This document shows positions 43,141 through 54,720 of a stretch of DNA of 64,000 nt, in pieces. The DNA is from Aquanectria penicillioides (lineage: Eukaryota > Ascomycota > Sordariomycetes > Hypocreales > Nectriaceae): positions 5,890,001-5,954,000 of the forward strand of contig PYIU01000003.1 of assembly GCA_003415625.1 (NCBI GenBank), written 5' to 3'. The notes under the pieces are model-generated. The model saw nothing but the letters and a program-made list of their open reading frames with translations, searched no databases and was not told the DNA's origin. The translations under genes were made by a program, and so were the position numbers. Positions within the stretch are counted from its first letter, which is position 1; every line of letters begins with the position of its first letter.

Positions 43141-43574
43141 TCGGTGGCAGGTAGGCAGGTGTGTGCGGGTGTGCGTGTGTCAATGTTGGAGATGCCAAAA
43201 GTGAGCGTTTTCACCGCCCTTTGCTTGCTCCCACTGGACGGGCTCTGTTTTTGGTCTGGTTTGGGCAGTGCCGTGGCGGACGTGTTGTGGCATGTGGCAT
43301 TCGGGAGGGAGGGTAGAGGCTTTTGGAGGGGAGGGGGGAGGGGGCGGAAGAGCATTGTGGCCGCCCAATCCGCAGGACGGCGACTCCCAGACTGGGCACA
43401 CTTGCTGCCAGGGCCTCGCCTAACCAAAAGAAAAAACGTGGGCTTGGGGGGGTGGTGATGTGATATGATGTGCAATAGGTGCTGCAATACCAATGCTGCA
43501 GCGCACTGCGTAATGTAATGTGCAGTATGTATGTACCGTCCAGCGGGCGGGCGGCGCCTCGTTTGGGATGGGTT

Positions 43575-43609
43575 GAGAGTGAAGAGTGGAGAGTGGAGAG
43601 TGGAGAGTG
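43575..43609. repeat. 7-bp tandem repeat (AGTGGAG-type)
   Basis: About five consecutive near-identical 7-bp units (GAGAGTG / GAGAGTG-like). Low-complexity sequence upstream of ERG13. Confidence 0.8.
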
Positions 43610-46600
43610 ACACAATTTGGCGGGCTTGCTTTCTTTCTCCTCTAGGTGGCGGCGGTTGTACAGGACCAGGGTGGTGGGGATGAAGGATAATGGATAATGG
43701 ATAATAACGGGGAGAGAGGAGACGAGGGGAGGGGGGGTGTGTCCGGTCTAGACTTACCTACTTACACACACCACACACACAACCAGCACAAGGCGTTAGT
43801 GGAGGGGCGAGCAAGACAGGACTAGCAACAGGTTTGTTGAGTTACAGAATGTCGAAACGGGACGAGACCGGACAGGCTTTGAAACAAGAGATATCGACGC
43901 AGACAGGGACTTTGGCGTGGTTGGTAGAGGTTGGTGGGTTGGCAGCTATGTGGAAGAGTGCGAGCAAAAGAGATGCTTTATACCTATTCGCCGGCATGCA
44001 AATGCGCTTGTGCTTGTGTCATTTGCAAGGATCTCCAGAGATAGCTATATGCCGAGCTACAGATCTGGGGGGGCCGTCGTGATCGCTTTCGGGCCATTTC
44101 CCACTTGCTCAAAGCCTCGAAGGATGCTCGCGACGGTACATTTCTGCCTCCGTCTAGTCAGATATGGTCTGGCTCGACTTTCTGTGGCCGGCTGACTGGG
44201 TGACGACGTGGTGGCCCTGATTGTGCGAGCTGAAAAGTACCCAAAGTATGTGTCGTTGCGTGCGTGCGCGCGCGCGCGTCTATTGTTTGAGACCAGCCGC
44301 TCATTACTCCTCCCCCATCAGGCATTTACGAGCTGGATGATATGATGCAGGGCCATTGGCTTTTTTTTTCCTACTCCCTCATCTTTTTCGTCTCCATCAT
44401 AGTACCCCCCAGTAGTTCCGCCAATTCTCTTTGTCTCCAGTCCCTCTCGGGGATCCAAAGAATGGGTGTGCCTGCAGCTGGTTGATTCCCACGCACAGGT
44501 CCCTCCAAGTACACAGCATGTACCTCCCATACGGGCTCCTCGCACCTCCACCAGCGTGCTAAAATCGCGTTCCTTGGGACATCCCAGTCAGACTTGAGTT
44601 ATCTGATCCAATCCAGCCTCCTCACAGGCTCGTCGAGCAGCCTCCAAAACTCCACTGAGTGGACGGGATCCAGCCAAAGGTCCACATGGAGTCGTCGCAA
44701 GAGCCGAAAGAGGAGACGATGAGGCAGAGAACCACCCACCGCGAGCTTGATGGAGGGTCAGTGAGTGAGGGAAAATACAGGAAGAGGAGGAACAAAATGG
44801 GAAAAGCAAGGGGGGAAAAAAAGTCGCAAATATTCGCCGAATCGTGCACATATGCGCATCACCACGCATCTGAGTCGTTGTACGCAGGCCCAGGCCCGTA
44901 GAGAGTGGAACTCTCCGAAGACGACGAAGGAGCCGGAGGGGCATTACCCCTCCATAGCATTGCTTCGTGCCTCTCCATACGCATCGAGTACGCATACACG
45001 CCGAAGGTCTGGAGGGTAACAACGCATCCAGGCGCTGTAGGAAACCGAAAGCTGGTGCAATCGCCCCGCTATCTTGCTTCGACTTCTGCCAGAAGCCTTG
45101 TTTTATCGCGCCCTGACTGCAGTGGTGTTTTTTTTTTTTTGTTCTGCCCTTCCCGCCCTGCTGCCCTGCCACTGCCCTATGGCCCTGTGGGCGCTGTACC
45201 GGTATTCACTATCAACTAAGCTACTGTATCACGGCCGCACAGCATCGCATTCTGCCGTATTCGTTGTTTCCGTATTCGCCTCTTTTATGCGTCGTATTCG
45301 GCAAGTATTCGTTTGCTCGGCTTCGCAACGCTCTGCATCGCTTCGCAGCTCACAGCCCCCAACAGCGAATTTCAAAAACAATAGTTAAATTGCGCTGCGA
45401 CATGCATGCGGATGAGGTTCGCTACATATGTCCGTCCAGTTGGGGATGGGATGAGTTAGATGCCTCTTTTTTTTCCTCGTGCCTCCTCTCCCTCTCCCTC
45501 TCCCTGCTTCACGTGCATCACCACCATCCCTCAGTCGGCATTGTTCCGCCCCTTGCTACCGACAACAAGGTCCATGGGCCACGGGTCATCCAGGAACCGT
45601 CCCACACCCTCCCTCACTCAATTCTCCTGCATCTGCCGTCGGCTTTTTCCACCATTGCTGTTCTCGACCTCGTGGAGTCGTGGAGTCGTGGAGGCATTTA
45701 GTTTTTTTTTATCAGATGCCCCTCATCCCGCGCCCATGGACCACACTTCCATATTCCAACTAGATGCTCGGATCTGCTCACGCCGCAGGGCACACAGTCT
45801 CTCATCCATACACGCACGCATCATGGATTGTTCGGCCTCGCCTTCCACGGTCCCTAGCGCATCCGTCCCCCGCGTCTTTCTACATGTTTCCCCAAAGCCT
45901 CCCAGCATTCCCAGTTGCTCCAAGTTGCTCCAAGTTACACAAGCACATGTCCGCATCAGCTGTCGTCGATCAAGAGCCGGATCTTGCTTCACAGAGGATG
46001 ACACCCTCGTCGAGCTATCGGGACTCACTCTCTCCTCCAGATCATCCCCTCCATCGCCTCCTCCATCACCCTTTCCATCGTCTCCATCATCGACACACAT
46101 CCTCCCCATCATCCCACTAGTCTAGACGGTCCGCACCCGCTCCCTGGGCTGATGAGGAAATTATTTCCCTCTCGTGCTCCATGCTAAACAGCCCTCTCTA
46201 GCGCCATCTTCCCGGTTTGTCCCTCAAAAACGCAACCTTTGCCAGCAGCATCAACTCATCACCCACCACCCGAAACCCACGATTGTTGCTTGGCGTGGGT
46301 CGTCTAGGTCAGATCTAGCTAGTCAAGCCCTCCCTCTGGCTCATGCCGGGCCTCGTTCAAGCTAGTCCCGGGCTCCAGCCGACCAAGATAATCAACGTGC
46401 AGGAAGCTGCATCTCAGGCACCGCTAAAACGGCATCAGAGGTGTCGTTCGTTCAGCTTCCCGGGAGACCAGGTAGCGCAGCAGGGTATGTTGTACGTAAG
46501 ACCCTGCGTATCCATCTCTAAGCCGCATTGCTTCATCTGCCCGCCTGCCAAGCGGGCACCGCTGCTCGCCCTCTCGCACGTCATAGTGCTGTATGGGTTT

Positions 46601-49066
46601 TTTCATCATTCCACGCGGCCCGCTCTTGACCATTCATCGTCGAATGGGTCTCCCATGCCCCTCCGTCTCAAGCAGGGACTACTCCGGTCGACTGCCGAAT
46701 ATCCCTCTCCCGCTCCCGCAGGACTGGCCCGGTACTTGTATGTACACCCGTGTACATTGCGCTTCAGGGCATAAGGGCACGCCACATCCGGCTCAGCGCG
46801 TCGAAATGGGTAGGGTCTATCTTCAACTCGCGTAGATCTGATTCCTTTCTCACATTTGGTGGAAGCTGGAGAGGTTCCAGTGCATGCCCACCCATGCAAG
46901 CCTTTGAGGTTTGGGCTTCCTTGTTGTCCAAACGTGGCAAGGCGCATTTGTGGCAAATTCTCATACGCGCACTTGACCGAGTGTGTTGTGACTCAAGCCA
47001 ATGAATGGGTGAGGAGAGGATCTCTGATGAGTTTTCCTCTCGAGCCATATTATAGCTGGCGTGGTCATCGTAGGGCCATGCTCGGCCTTTCGTCTCAACC
47101 CCCACCCCATGTACCAGATTTTGCTGAATCGTGTGATCCCAAATCAAGAACTCTGCGTCTCTAAAAAATGAAGCTAATGTGCAAGTAAATTCTCGCTTGG
47201 GGTTTGCCCAAGGGTCTGTCCGAAGTTTCTGATATCTGGCTGAGAAGAACGGTTACCGTCAATGGCTCCGGAGTCCCTTTTTTATTTGTCCGAGGCGACT
47301 CAATGAGCATCAGTAATCCCTCGCTCCCCACACCTGACTGTTTCTTCCCAGCCCAGTCAAGAAACTTAGCTATGGAGTATCTGGTCCGGTCTCCATAAAA
47401 AGGGAAGGGCAAAGGGGAAATAATTCAACAGAAGACGAGCTATGCATCTTTGAGGGGAATTGACGAAGGGGCTAGTTAATGGCAGTTCCACGCAAATGCC
47501 ACACCTAAGAATGACAATTGCAACGGTGCTTGAATCTCCCTTGTCCAAAGGCCCTCTTTTCAAAGTGGGGTCACGATTTGGTGCCCTACGTTTACGCGCC
47601 TTGCTCTCCCCGCAAATGGAATTCGCCATTGGCCTCTAGCGGGTGAGATTGTAAAGTGATGATCAAGCAACTGGATTGACTCGCAGCAGGTGGTGATGTA
47701 CAGGAAGAGATAGAGTAGCTTCTAAGCGATCAAAACTTAAAGTTTGCATTATTCAAGGTGGTGCAGATGATGCGAAATAGTGACAAAAAAGTTAATGTCT
47801 ACAATTATTGTTTCTTTCGTTAGGCTTTGCATTAGATAAACTGGTTGCACAGTGAGATTGAAGTAGATGTAGAAAGAGGAGTAGTTATTTAAAGTTTTAT
47901 GTGTTCTTGATTACTTTTCTTCTGATGAATCGTTGAGATTGGATATCATGTATCACCCCCCCCTAAGAAATAGACAAATTTCGTACTACTCTGCGCAATT
48001 TAGAACGGAACTTAATGGATATTATCATCAAAGATGTCGGTCAACATTATAACTTTGCTCTTTGAATTAAATCTACCAAGCTGTAGGGTAGGGGTTATCA
48101 AGGATTGAGACCAAGGCCTAATTATCTGCCATTACTAAGCCAATTCATCTGGGTTTCCCATTGAGGTACACCCAACGATCCCAATTGGACAGTGTTTAAG
48201 TCTAGTTCTAAAAAGGACATTGCCTTCTCAGGCTATAATGCCACTACATCCAAGTTTCGGTAGAGCAGCATTCGGTTTCTCGTCAAACACAGCTTGTGAG
48301 TGGTTCTGGCAGCAATAGGGAGGCTTCTTTCCGCTCTCTAGCAGCTCAGTAATTTCTGATTAATTTGCATCTGCAATGTTTTATGACCCTGCATTCCAGG
48401 GAGCAGCACCGTTGGTTGGGCAATACAGTGTGCCGAGGGAGCGATTGGCTGGCCAGTCAGGACCCCAGGAGCCCAAAGGGCCCGAAATCAGGCAGGTTAA
48501 GGGCACCGTGGGGAGGGAAACAGTGGGCTTTATGTGTTACCACGGACATTAGTCGCCAGGGTGACAAATTTGAGTTTTTGGTTGGTTGCCTGGAACGCAT
48601 CTGTGCCTGTTGTCTTAGTTGTCTCAGCCGATGGTATGAGTGCCTCACAATCAGATATGCGACCCACTCATAGGACAGCCATGACAGGGGGTGGCGGAAA
48701 TGGTCTCAGGACATTGGACAATTCCAATACGTGGAGTTTCGATTTCGGTCTTGTATATAGAGTTTTCATGAGATCCACTGGTTGATGTGATAGTCCTGTT
48801 ACTAGCCCTATAGGGTTGTGAACAGGAGTTGCCCCGTCATTGTGTTGTGTGAGATTTCAGCAGGTTGAAGTTGGAGTTGCCGGTGAGACACAACAAATTG
48901 GATGGAAAAGCATCGACCTTGATGAAGATTTGATAATCTCTGAGGTGAGCCTCGACCCATGGTTTCTGTGGAGAAATGGGCGGCTCTGAGGGAGAGCCTT
49001 GGGAGGTTTGGCCTCGGCTCCATGGGCTCCAACATATGGCCAGCAATAACGACATAATTAACTCCC

Positions 49067-49093
49067 TTTTTTTTTTTGGGGGGGGGGGGGGGG
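49067..49093. repeat. T11G16 tract
   Basis: Eleven T run directly into sixteen G on the plus strand, the same order as the tracts at 17819 and 19674. Confidence 0.85.
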
Positions 49094-49790
49094 TTCAGGA
49101 GTAATTAAAGCATGTCTCTGGGAGGATATGCTATTTCTGACTATTGATGTTGCGTTCGAAGCTTGCCAGCCATGATTCCATCTCGTGGGACCCATGGCCG
49201 AAGTTCCGACGCGAATGGGCTTTCCAAGTCAGTGTTTTGGCGAGGATTTCGGTACGGGGAGGATCAAGTAAGTGCAAGACAGTGTCTTATGGACGTCCAA
49301 TTTGAGGCAGGGCCTAGATGTGGTACACGTTGTAGTGTGGCAGCGTCCCTTGGATCTGTCTTTGTTGGGCGAGGGCCGGGTGGAACCCTGCTCCGGGGAG
49401 AGACAAGGGAGGCGGCATGCCTTGGTCGGGTAAGGCCAGGACATTGCTGTGGCAGGAGGTCTGCAAGAGGGGCGCCGCCGGAGGAACGGTGAACATGGAG
49501 GCCAATGTATTGCATTCTTTGGCGTGGAATGTGTATAGCCGCCGACAAAGGGGCGACAGCGTATGGACAGGGCGGCGGGGCTACCACAGCGCAGAGACAT
49601 AATAGGGAAGTAGGGAGAGATTAATAAAGTTGTATGAGAGGCAAATGATTATAAGAATCGTGGATAGTCGCTCCCAAATCTCAACTCCTTCTCATCAAGC
49701 TTCACATCCTACCAAGGTCACTCATTAACAGTCACTCTTTGACAAACAAACAACCACATTCGTTCTTTTATTACAACCAACTCAGCAATC

Positions 49791-51764
49791 ATGCGTTTGA
49801 ACACTTTGGCCCTGATGGGCGTTGTGTCCGTTGCCTTGGCTCAGCAAACTCCTGACGCTTCCACCACCACGAGCGAAGCTGCCCCAACAAGCACCGCGAT
49901 CAGCGAGTCCAGCGCCGACCTGTCGACCGCTGAGCTCGGCACGGGAGCCAGCATCGTGACACTGCCCGGTGGCGGTTCCGCCGTGTAAGTAGCAACGCGC
50001 TATCTTAACGCAGAGACAGTAATTAACTGAATCCCCTTCATAGCGCTGTCACCCTCCAGCCCGGCGAGGAGAGCACTACTGGTGTCTCAGTCAAGACTAC
50101 CGGTGAGATCAAGGCTGGGGACGAGTCCGCTGTTAAAGCCGATGTTGGCATCGGAGCCTCGGCCATGGTCAAGCGTGAGGTGTCCGACTGCACGCTCACC
50201 GTCCTGCTGAACGGCCAGACTGTCTTCAGCCAGAAGATGCAGACCTCCAACGACTTCCAGAAAATCGTCACTGCCGCGGTCCCCGCTACGGCCGACCCGA
50301 AGATCCAGTTCAAGTACGCTTGTGGTGACACTCCCCAGCGGCTTCTGATCGCCAATGTCGGCGTTGCCACTGGCCCAGCTGGTGCCGTTGGCGACCCCAG
50401 CCAGACCCCCGGCCCTGGTGTCACTTCCACCGATGCTTCTGGATCTTCTACCCCCACTGGCTCTTCTGCTCCCACTGGCACCAATACCTCCGGCCCTACA
50501 AGCTCCGCTGCCCCCAGCGGCTCCGACTCCGCCACCGATGACGGTCCCACCGGCTCCACTGCCGCCACCGGCTCCGCTACCGGCACCTCTGCTCCTACTT
50601 CCACTGCCAGCTCCGGCCCCAGCTTCCCCAACGCTGCTGGTGACTTCAAGTTCTTCGGCTGTGTTGGTTCCAGTCAGGGTTTCCCCAGCTTCAGCCTTGC
50701 CGGTGAGAGCCCCGACCTGGACCTGAAGCTTTGCGGTGCCTTCTGCACTGGAAACAAGTACTTCGGTGTCTACAAGAAGTGAGTGACAACCACCCCCTCT
50801 CTCATCGATCCTCCATATACTGACAGCCCATTACAGCCAGTGCTACTGCGGTTCTAAGATCGACGGTACCGCTACCACCAAGGTCCCTACCGACCGCTGC
50901 GACACCCCCTGCCCCGGTAACGATAAGGAGTCTTGCGGAGGTGATGTTGGCTCTTCCCCTGCCCGCCTTGCTCGCCGCCGTCTTGGTGCTCGCCAGAACG
51001 TCTCCAACAACATCCTCCTGACCGTCTACGAGGCCGCTGCTCAGTCTGGCGCCACCGTCACCGGAAGTGCCACTCCCGTCACCGGCATGGTTACCGTCAC
51101 TGCTACTGGCGCCGGCGCCACCACTGTCGTCACCATGCCCGCCAGCTCCAACCCCCAATTCTTCATCTTCATCTCTTTCCCCGGCAGCAACTGCAAGGAG
51201 GGCGACATGGTCTACCTTCCCGAGGCCTGCATCTGCAAGGGCGGCAAGAGCTACGTTCCCCACCGATGCACTGCTACCAGCTGCAAGGGCAAGGAGGTCT
51301 TCAAGCCTCAGGAGTGCGATTCCGAGGAGGAGATGAAGCAGACTGTCTACAGCGCTGATGTCTGCAAGGGCAAGGACTGCAGCTCCAGCATCGTCTACAA
51401 GCCTTGGGAGGAGAAGGCCGACAAGACCGACAGCTCCAAGTCTGATTCCAACAACAAGACCTCCACTGGCAAGACCGGCGGTGACAGCAGCAAGAGCAAC
51501 AACTCTGACTCCAGCTCAAGCTCCAGCTCCTCCAGCTCCAGCTCCAGCTCCTCCAGCGGCTGCGTTGGTGCTGAATGCGACTCTTCCAGCTCTTCCAGCT
51601 CCGACTCCAGCTCCTCTTCTTCCAGCACTTGCACTGGCAGCGACTGCAAGTCTGTTACCTCCCCCGCCCCCAGCATCAAGACCCCCGTCATTGCCTCTGG
51701 CGCTGCTGGCCACGCTGTCAGCGTTTTCTCCATGATTGCTGCCCTTGCTGTAGCTCTTATCTAG
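49791..51764 (+). CDS. WSC-domain, Ser-rich, predicted GPI-anchored cell-wall protein
   Basis: Exons 49791-49984, 50044-50778 and 50837-51764 (introns 59 and 58 bp) give 618 residues. MRLNTLALMGVVSVALAQQ is a signal peptide. A beta-rich region (residues ~70-195) is followed by a Gly/Ser/Thr/Pro spacer. A WSC domain then spans the second intron: FKFFGCVGSSQGF, LCGAFCTGNKYFGVY, NQCYCGSKID and CDTPCPGNDKESCGG. A basic RLARRRLGAR stretch suggests Kex2-like processing. A second Cys-rich block (SNCKEGDMVYLPEACICKGG) precedes poly-Ser with interspersed Cys. The last ~25 residues are hydrophobic after small residues, fitting a GPI signal. WSC domains bind glycans; a wall or adhesion role is inferred. 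Confidence 0.9.
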
Positions 51765-52349
51765 ATACTCGTATATCTGGACCTTGGCATGCTTCTAGTC
51801 AATCCTTCCTAGCTGCGCTAGAATAGTAGCGTCCCCTATAGCAAGATCTACATGAATTTTACGAGTAGACGATATATAGAATGGTCTCAAGATTTTATCA
51901 TAAAACATCCGTCCCAACATGCACTAGTGACCGCAACAGACAACGACTTCTCAATCCCATCCATCTCCCTCCATCAACACAACCACCTCAGCGATCCCTG
52001 CTCTTGTTTTTTAATTTTATAAAAAACGATCGCCTCAGCTCACTCTCTTCGCCTCGGGAATCTTAGATGCACGTTTTGAATTTGCTTGTTTTGATATCTA
52101 ATACAAATTGGCGAATGTGGATCCTAGGAAATATGTCTCTAATACCAAGCCCACTCACTCCCAGGGCTCATCCTGTCCATCCATTCCCATCTCGTCTTCT
52201 TGCCCCCTCCATTTCCTGCCCTCATGACGAAAAATCCTCCTCATGATCGTGAAACAGTAGGAATCTGAGTAAAAAAGCGTAAATACTGAAACCATCTTTC
52301 TTTTATGTGAATGTCGTCAAGTACTGTCATTAACCGGTGCCCCTTTCCT
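51765..52349. terminator. Convergent 3' region of WSC and BCS1-like genes
   Basis: 585 bp between converging stop codons. It is AT-rich near 51840-51900 and pyrimidine-rich at 51950-52200. No gene was seen. Confidence 0.5.
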
Positions 52350-54410
52350 TTACGAGGCATTCTCGGGCGTGTCATATCCTGAATCAGAGCTACCCTTGGA
52401 TGGCTTCTCCACAGTAAGCCCGTCCTTGGACTCTTCCTCCTTCTTCTCATCCTCAATCTTGCTCTCCTCCACCTTATTGTCAGTCTTCTTCCCAGGCTCC
52501 TCGGTCTTAGCGTCCTTGTCCTTGTCCTTGGCCTCTTCCTTCGCCTTGACCTCGGCCTCCAACTCGGATTCAGAGTCAGAGTCGGAGTCAGACTCGGAGA
52601 TTTCGCCCTCAGGTCTGTTCTTTCGCTTGGCAGCCTTCTTGGCCTTCTTGCGGGCCTTGGCCTTCTCCTCCTTGCGCTTCTTCTTGGCATCCTCCTTCTT
52701 CTGCTTCTCCTCCTCCTTTCGGCGGGTCTCGGCCTCCTCAATCTCCTTCTTCTTCTTCTCCTTGCGGGTCTCCACAATCCACTCATCGGCACACTCAATC
52801 ACCTTCTCTGGGTTGCGCTTGTGCTTGAGAAGCAGACCCTGGATCTCGGCGGGGCTGAACTCGTGCTCAGGGATCTTGACAGAGAACTGCTGGGCCAGGG
52901 AATTGATCCGCTCGAGAGTCTCAACACGAAGCTTGGCAGCCTCGTCAGCGAGCTTCTTAGCCTCCTCCTCATCCACAACCTCGAACTTCTTGGTGCGAGA
53001 AGAACCGGATCCGATGACAGACTCGTCTTCATAAGGAGCGTAGATGGCACGGAAGATGGAGGCACTCATCTGAGCGTCGGCGAGGCCGAAATTCACGATC
53101 ATGTCAACACGGCCAGGTCGGATAAGAGCCTTGTCGAGCTTCTCCAGGTGATTAGTGGTCATGACAAGCACGCGTCCCTCCTGAGAGGCGACACCATCGA
53201 GAATGTTGAGGAGGCCAGAGAGGGAGAGTCGTCCTGGGAGCAAGGGAGTAGCAGGCTTTCCAGGGCCGGTTTGAACAGTAGCCATGGGAGCCTGGTCAAC
53301 GTTCTCGCCTTTTCCTTCCTCACGGGTGTGTGTGAGACCGGCGCTATCAATATCCTCTAGGAGGACAACACATCGGCGGGGAAGCTCGGCGAAGAGGGCG
53401 GCGAGATTCTCTTCGTTGGCGAGGACGGAGCTCAGGCTAACCATGTAGATTCGCATGCGGAAGAAACCAGCCAGGGCGAGACTGAGGGAACTCTTTCCGG
53501 TTCCAGGAGGACCGTAGAGAAGATAACCACGGCGGTAGGGGATACCACGGTTAGAGTACCAGCGGCGGGTGGAGGGGTTGAGGTAATCAGTCACGTCTTC
53601 GATAAGATCCTTCTTGACCTTCTCGTTGAGGATGACGGTGGAAAGTGGACGGCTGGCACGGGTCATGCAGCGCTGCCAGGTAGGCTCGCCTCCGGTGGAG
53701 CCGGCGGCGGCGGCGCGGTAGATGAGCGTCTTGGACTCGTCCTTCTTCAGGTATTGCTGGCGGGCGTCGACGAGCAGCTCCTTGAGGATGGCGGGATTGC
53801 GACCAAAACAAGAGATGGAGATCTCCTCGCGCTCACTGACGGCAAGGAAAGCCGACTGATCGCGGTTCTCATGTCGCTCAAAGAGAAGCAGGTGGTTCTT
53901 GTACCAAAAGAAGTGGGTGCCGAAAGACGGGGTGTACTGAAGAGGCTTCTTGCGAGGGGTGGCGCCGTTGGAACCGTCGGTCTCGACCCCATCCTCCTCG
54001 TCGTCGTCTTCGTCCATCCATCGCCAAAGGAACCAGCTGCGGGAATTGATGTTGGTGTTGACAATGAAGCGGCGGGAGCCCTGGGCGAACCGCTGGGCGG
54101 CGACCCAGGACATGATGATGTTGTAGATCTCGTCATCGGTTCGAATGCGGACAAAGGACATCATGTACTTTTCAACCATGCCCCAGGCATAATCGCTCAT
54201 GTATGTCCAGGTAACGGTGATTCCGGAAATGACGAGCAAGAGGGGGATGTAGAGATTGAGGTCGATTCCGAGGTAGGCCTGGATTGCGGAAGAGAAGACA
54301 GAGAATCCGGGTATTAAGTAGTCGAGTATAGCGAATTGAGGAGAAGGAGGGAGAGGAAACTCTGAGGATTGAGAGACATGGCTCGGGTTTGAGGAGTTGA
54401 TGGCATCCAT
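52350..54410 (-). CDS. BCS1-like AAA ATPase with charged C-terminal extension
   Basis: 686 residues in one exon from the ATG at 54410, chosen for its strong context (gccaccATGg). Longer in-frame starts at 54458 and 54605 would translate leader and microsatellite DNA. An N-terminal hydrophobic segment near residue 60 is followed by the BCS1-N domain, including QYTPSFGTHFFWYK and ISCFGRNPAILKELL. The AAA core has Walker A GPPGTGKSS after GYLLY, Walker B VVLLEDIDSA, an inserted ~45-residue charged loop, GLLNILDG, MTTNHLEKLD and the Arg finger RPGRVDM. The last ~150 residues are a Lys/Glu-rich helix and acidic Ser/Asp tail not found in BCS1 itself. BCS1 inserts the Rieske protein into complex III. 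Ascomycetes carry many paralogs of unknown role, and this is more likely one of those. Confidence 0.92.
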   Translation of the reverse strand: MDAINSSNPSHVSQSSEFPLPPSPQFAILDYLIPGFSVFSSAIQAYLGIDLNLYIPLLLVISGITVTWTYMSDYAWGMVEKYMMSFVRIRTDDEIYNIIMSWVAAQRFAQGSRRFIVNTNINSRSWFLWRWMDEDDDEEDGVETDGSNGATPRKKPLQYTPSFGTHFFWYKNHLLLFERHENRDQSAFLAVSEREEISISCFGRNPAILKELLVDARQQYLKKDESKTLIYRAAAAGSTGGEPTWQRCMTRASRPLSTVILNEKVKKDLIEDVTDYLNPSTRRWYSNRGIPYRRGYLLYGPPGTGKSSLSLALAGFFRMRIYMVSLSSVLANEENLAALFAELPRRCVVLLEDIDSAGLTHTREEGKGENVDQAPMATVQTGPGKPATPLLPGRLSLSGLLNILDGVASQEGRVLVMTTNHLEKLDKALIRPGRVDMIVNFGLADAQMSASIFRAIYAPYEDESVIGSGSSRTKKFEVVDEEEAKKLADEAAKLRVETLERINSLAQQFSVKIPEHEFSPAEIQGLLLKHKRNPEKVIECADEWIVETRKEKKKKEIEEAETRRKEEEKQKKEDAKKKRKEEKAKARKKAKKAAKRKNRPEGEISESDSDSDSESELEAEVKAKEEAKDKDKDAKTEEPGKKTDNKVEESKIEDEKKEEESKDGLTVEKPSKGSSDSGYDTPENAS

Positions 54411-54720
54411 GGTGGCGGTATTTACGGTTGGGATGAGGAGGTTGAGAAGGGCCAACATGCAGAAAGATACGCCCGTTGTTGTGAGTTGTTGATGAGCCAA
54501 AGTGCAAACGGGAGATTGGGCCTGGGGGATATATATATATGTGTGTGTGTGGGTGGGTGGGTGGATCTGCCCAGATAGAAATATGCCAAGAAGGGTGAAG
54601 AACAAGACAAAGCAACAAAGCCGCTTGAAACCACTGCTGCAAGTGTAGGTGAGATGAGGATGGTGCGATTGAGTAAAAAAAAAAAAGGAGAGAGAGAGTG
54701 CAGATTATATATATTCAACT
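54411..54720 (-). promoter_or_regulatory. 5' region of the BCS1-like gene with compound microsatellite
   Basis: The (AT)6(GT)5 run followed by GGGT repeats at 54529-54564 lies 120-150 bp upstream of the ATG. An A12 run is near 54675. Confidence 0.6.
54529..54564. repeat. Compound microsatellite (AT)n(GT)n(GGGT)n
   Basis: A pure alternating AT run changes into GT and then GGGT units. It is probably polymorphic between strains. Confidence 0.9.

Larger units (their letters stand above)
43141..49790. other. 6.6-kb gene-free stretch with low-complexity DNA
   Basis: Numerous overlapping frames (for example 44588-45172 and 45460-46125) are Ser/Pro/Arg-rich translations of pyrimidine-rich DNA, with no domain or conserved-looking exon structure. 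Simple repeats include a 7-bp GAGAGTG-type array at 43575-43609, an alternating GC run at 44256-44279 and a CCCTCT repeat at 45484-45505. The stretch 47640-48360 has no frame over 60 residues. A noncoding RNA or very long 5' leaders cannot be excluded. Confidence 0.55.

Noticed and set aside
45460..46125. 221-residue Ser/Pro-rich plus-strand ORF
   Set aside because: Reads through pyrimidine-rich low-complexity DNA, overlaps equally long frames in other phases and has no domain.
50038..50649. 203-residue minus-strand ORF opposite the WSC protein
   Set aside because: Val/Pro/Glu-rich low-complexity translation complementary to the Ser/Thr/Pro spacer.
54411..54605. Longer N-terminus of the BCS1-like protein from 54605
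   Set aside because: It would translate a His/Thr-rich microsatellite. The ATG at 54410 has a much better context and a family-like start.
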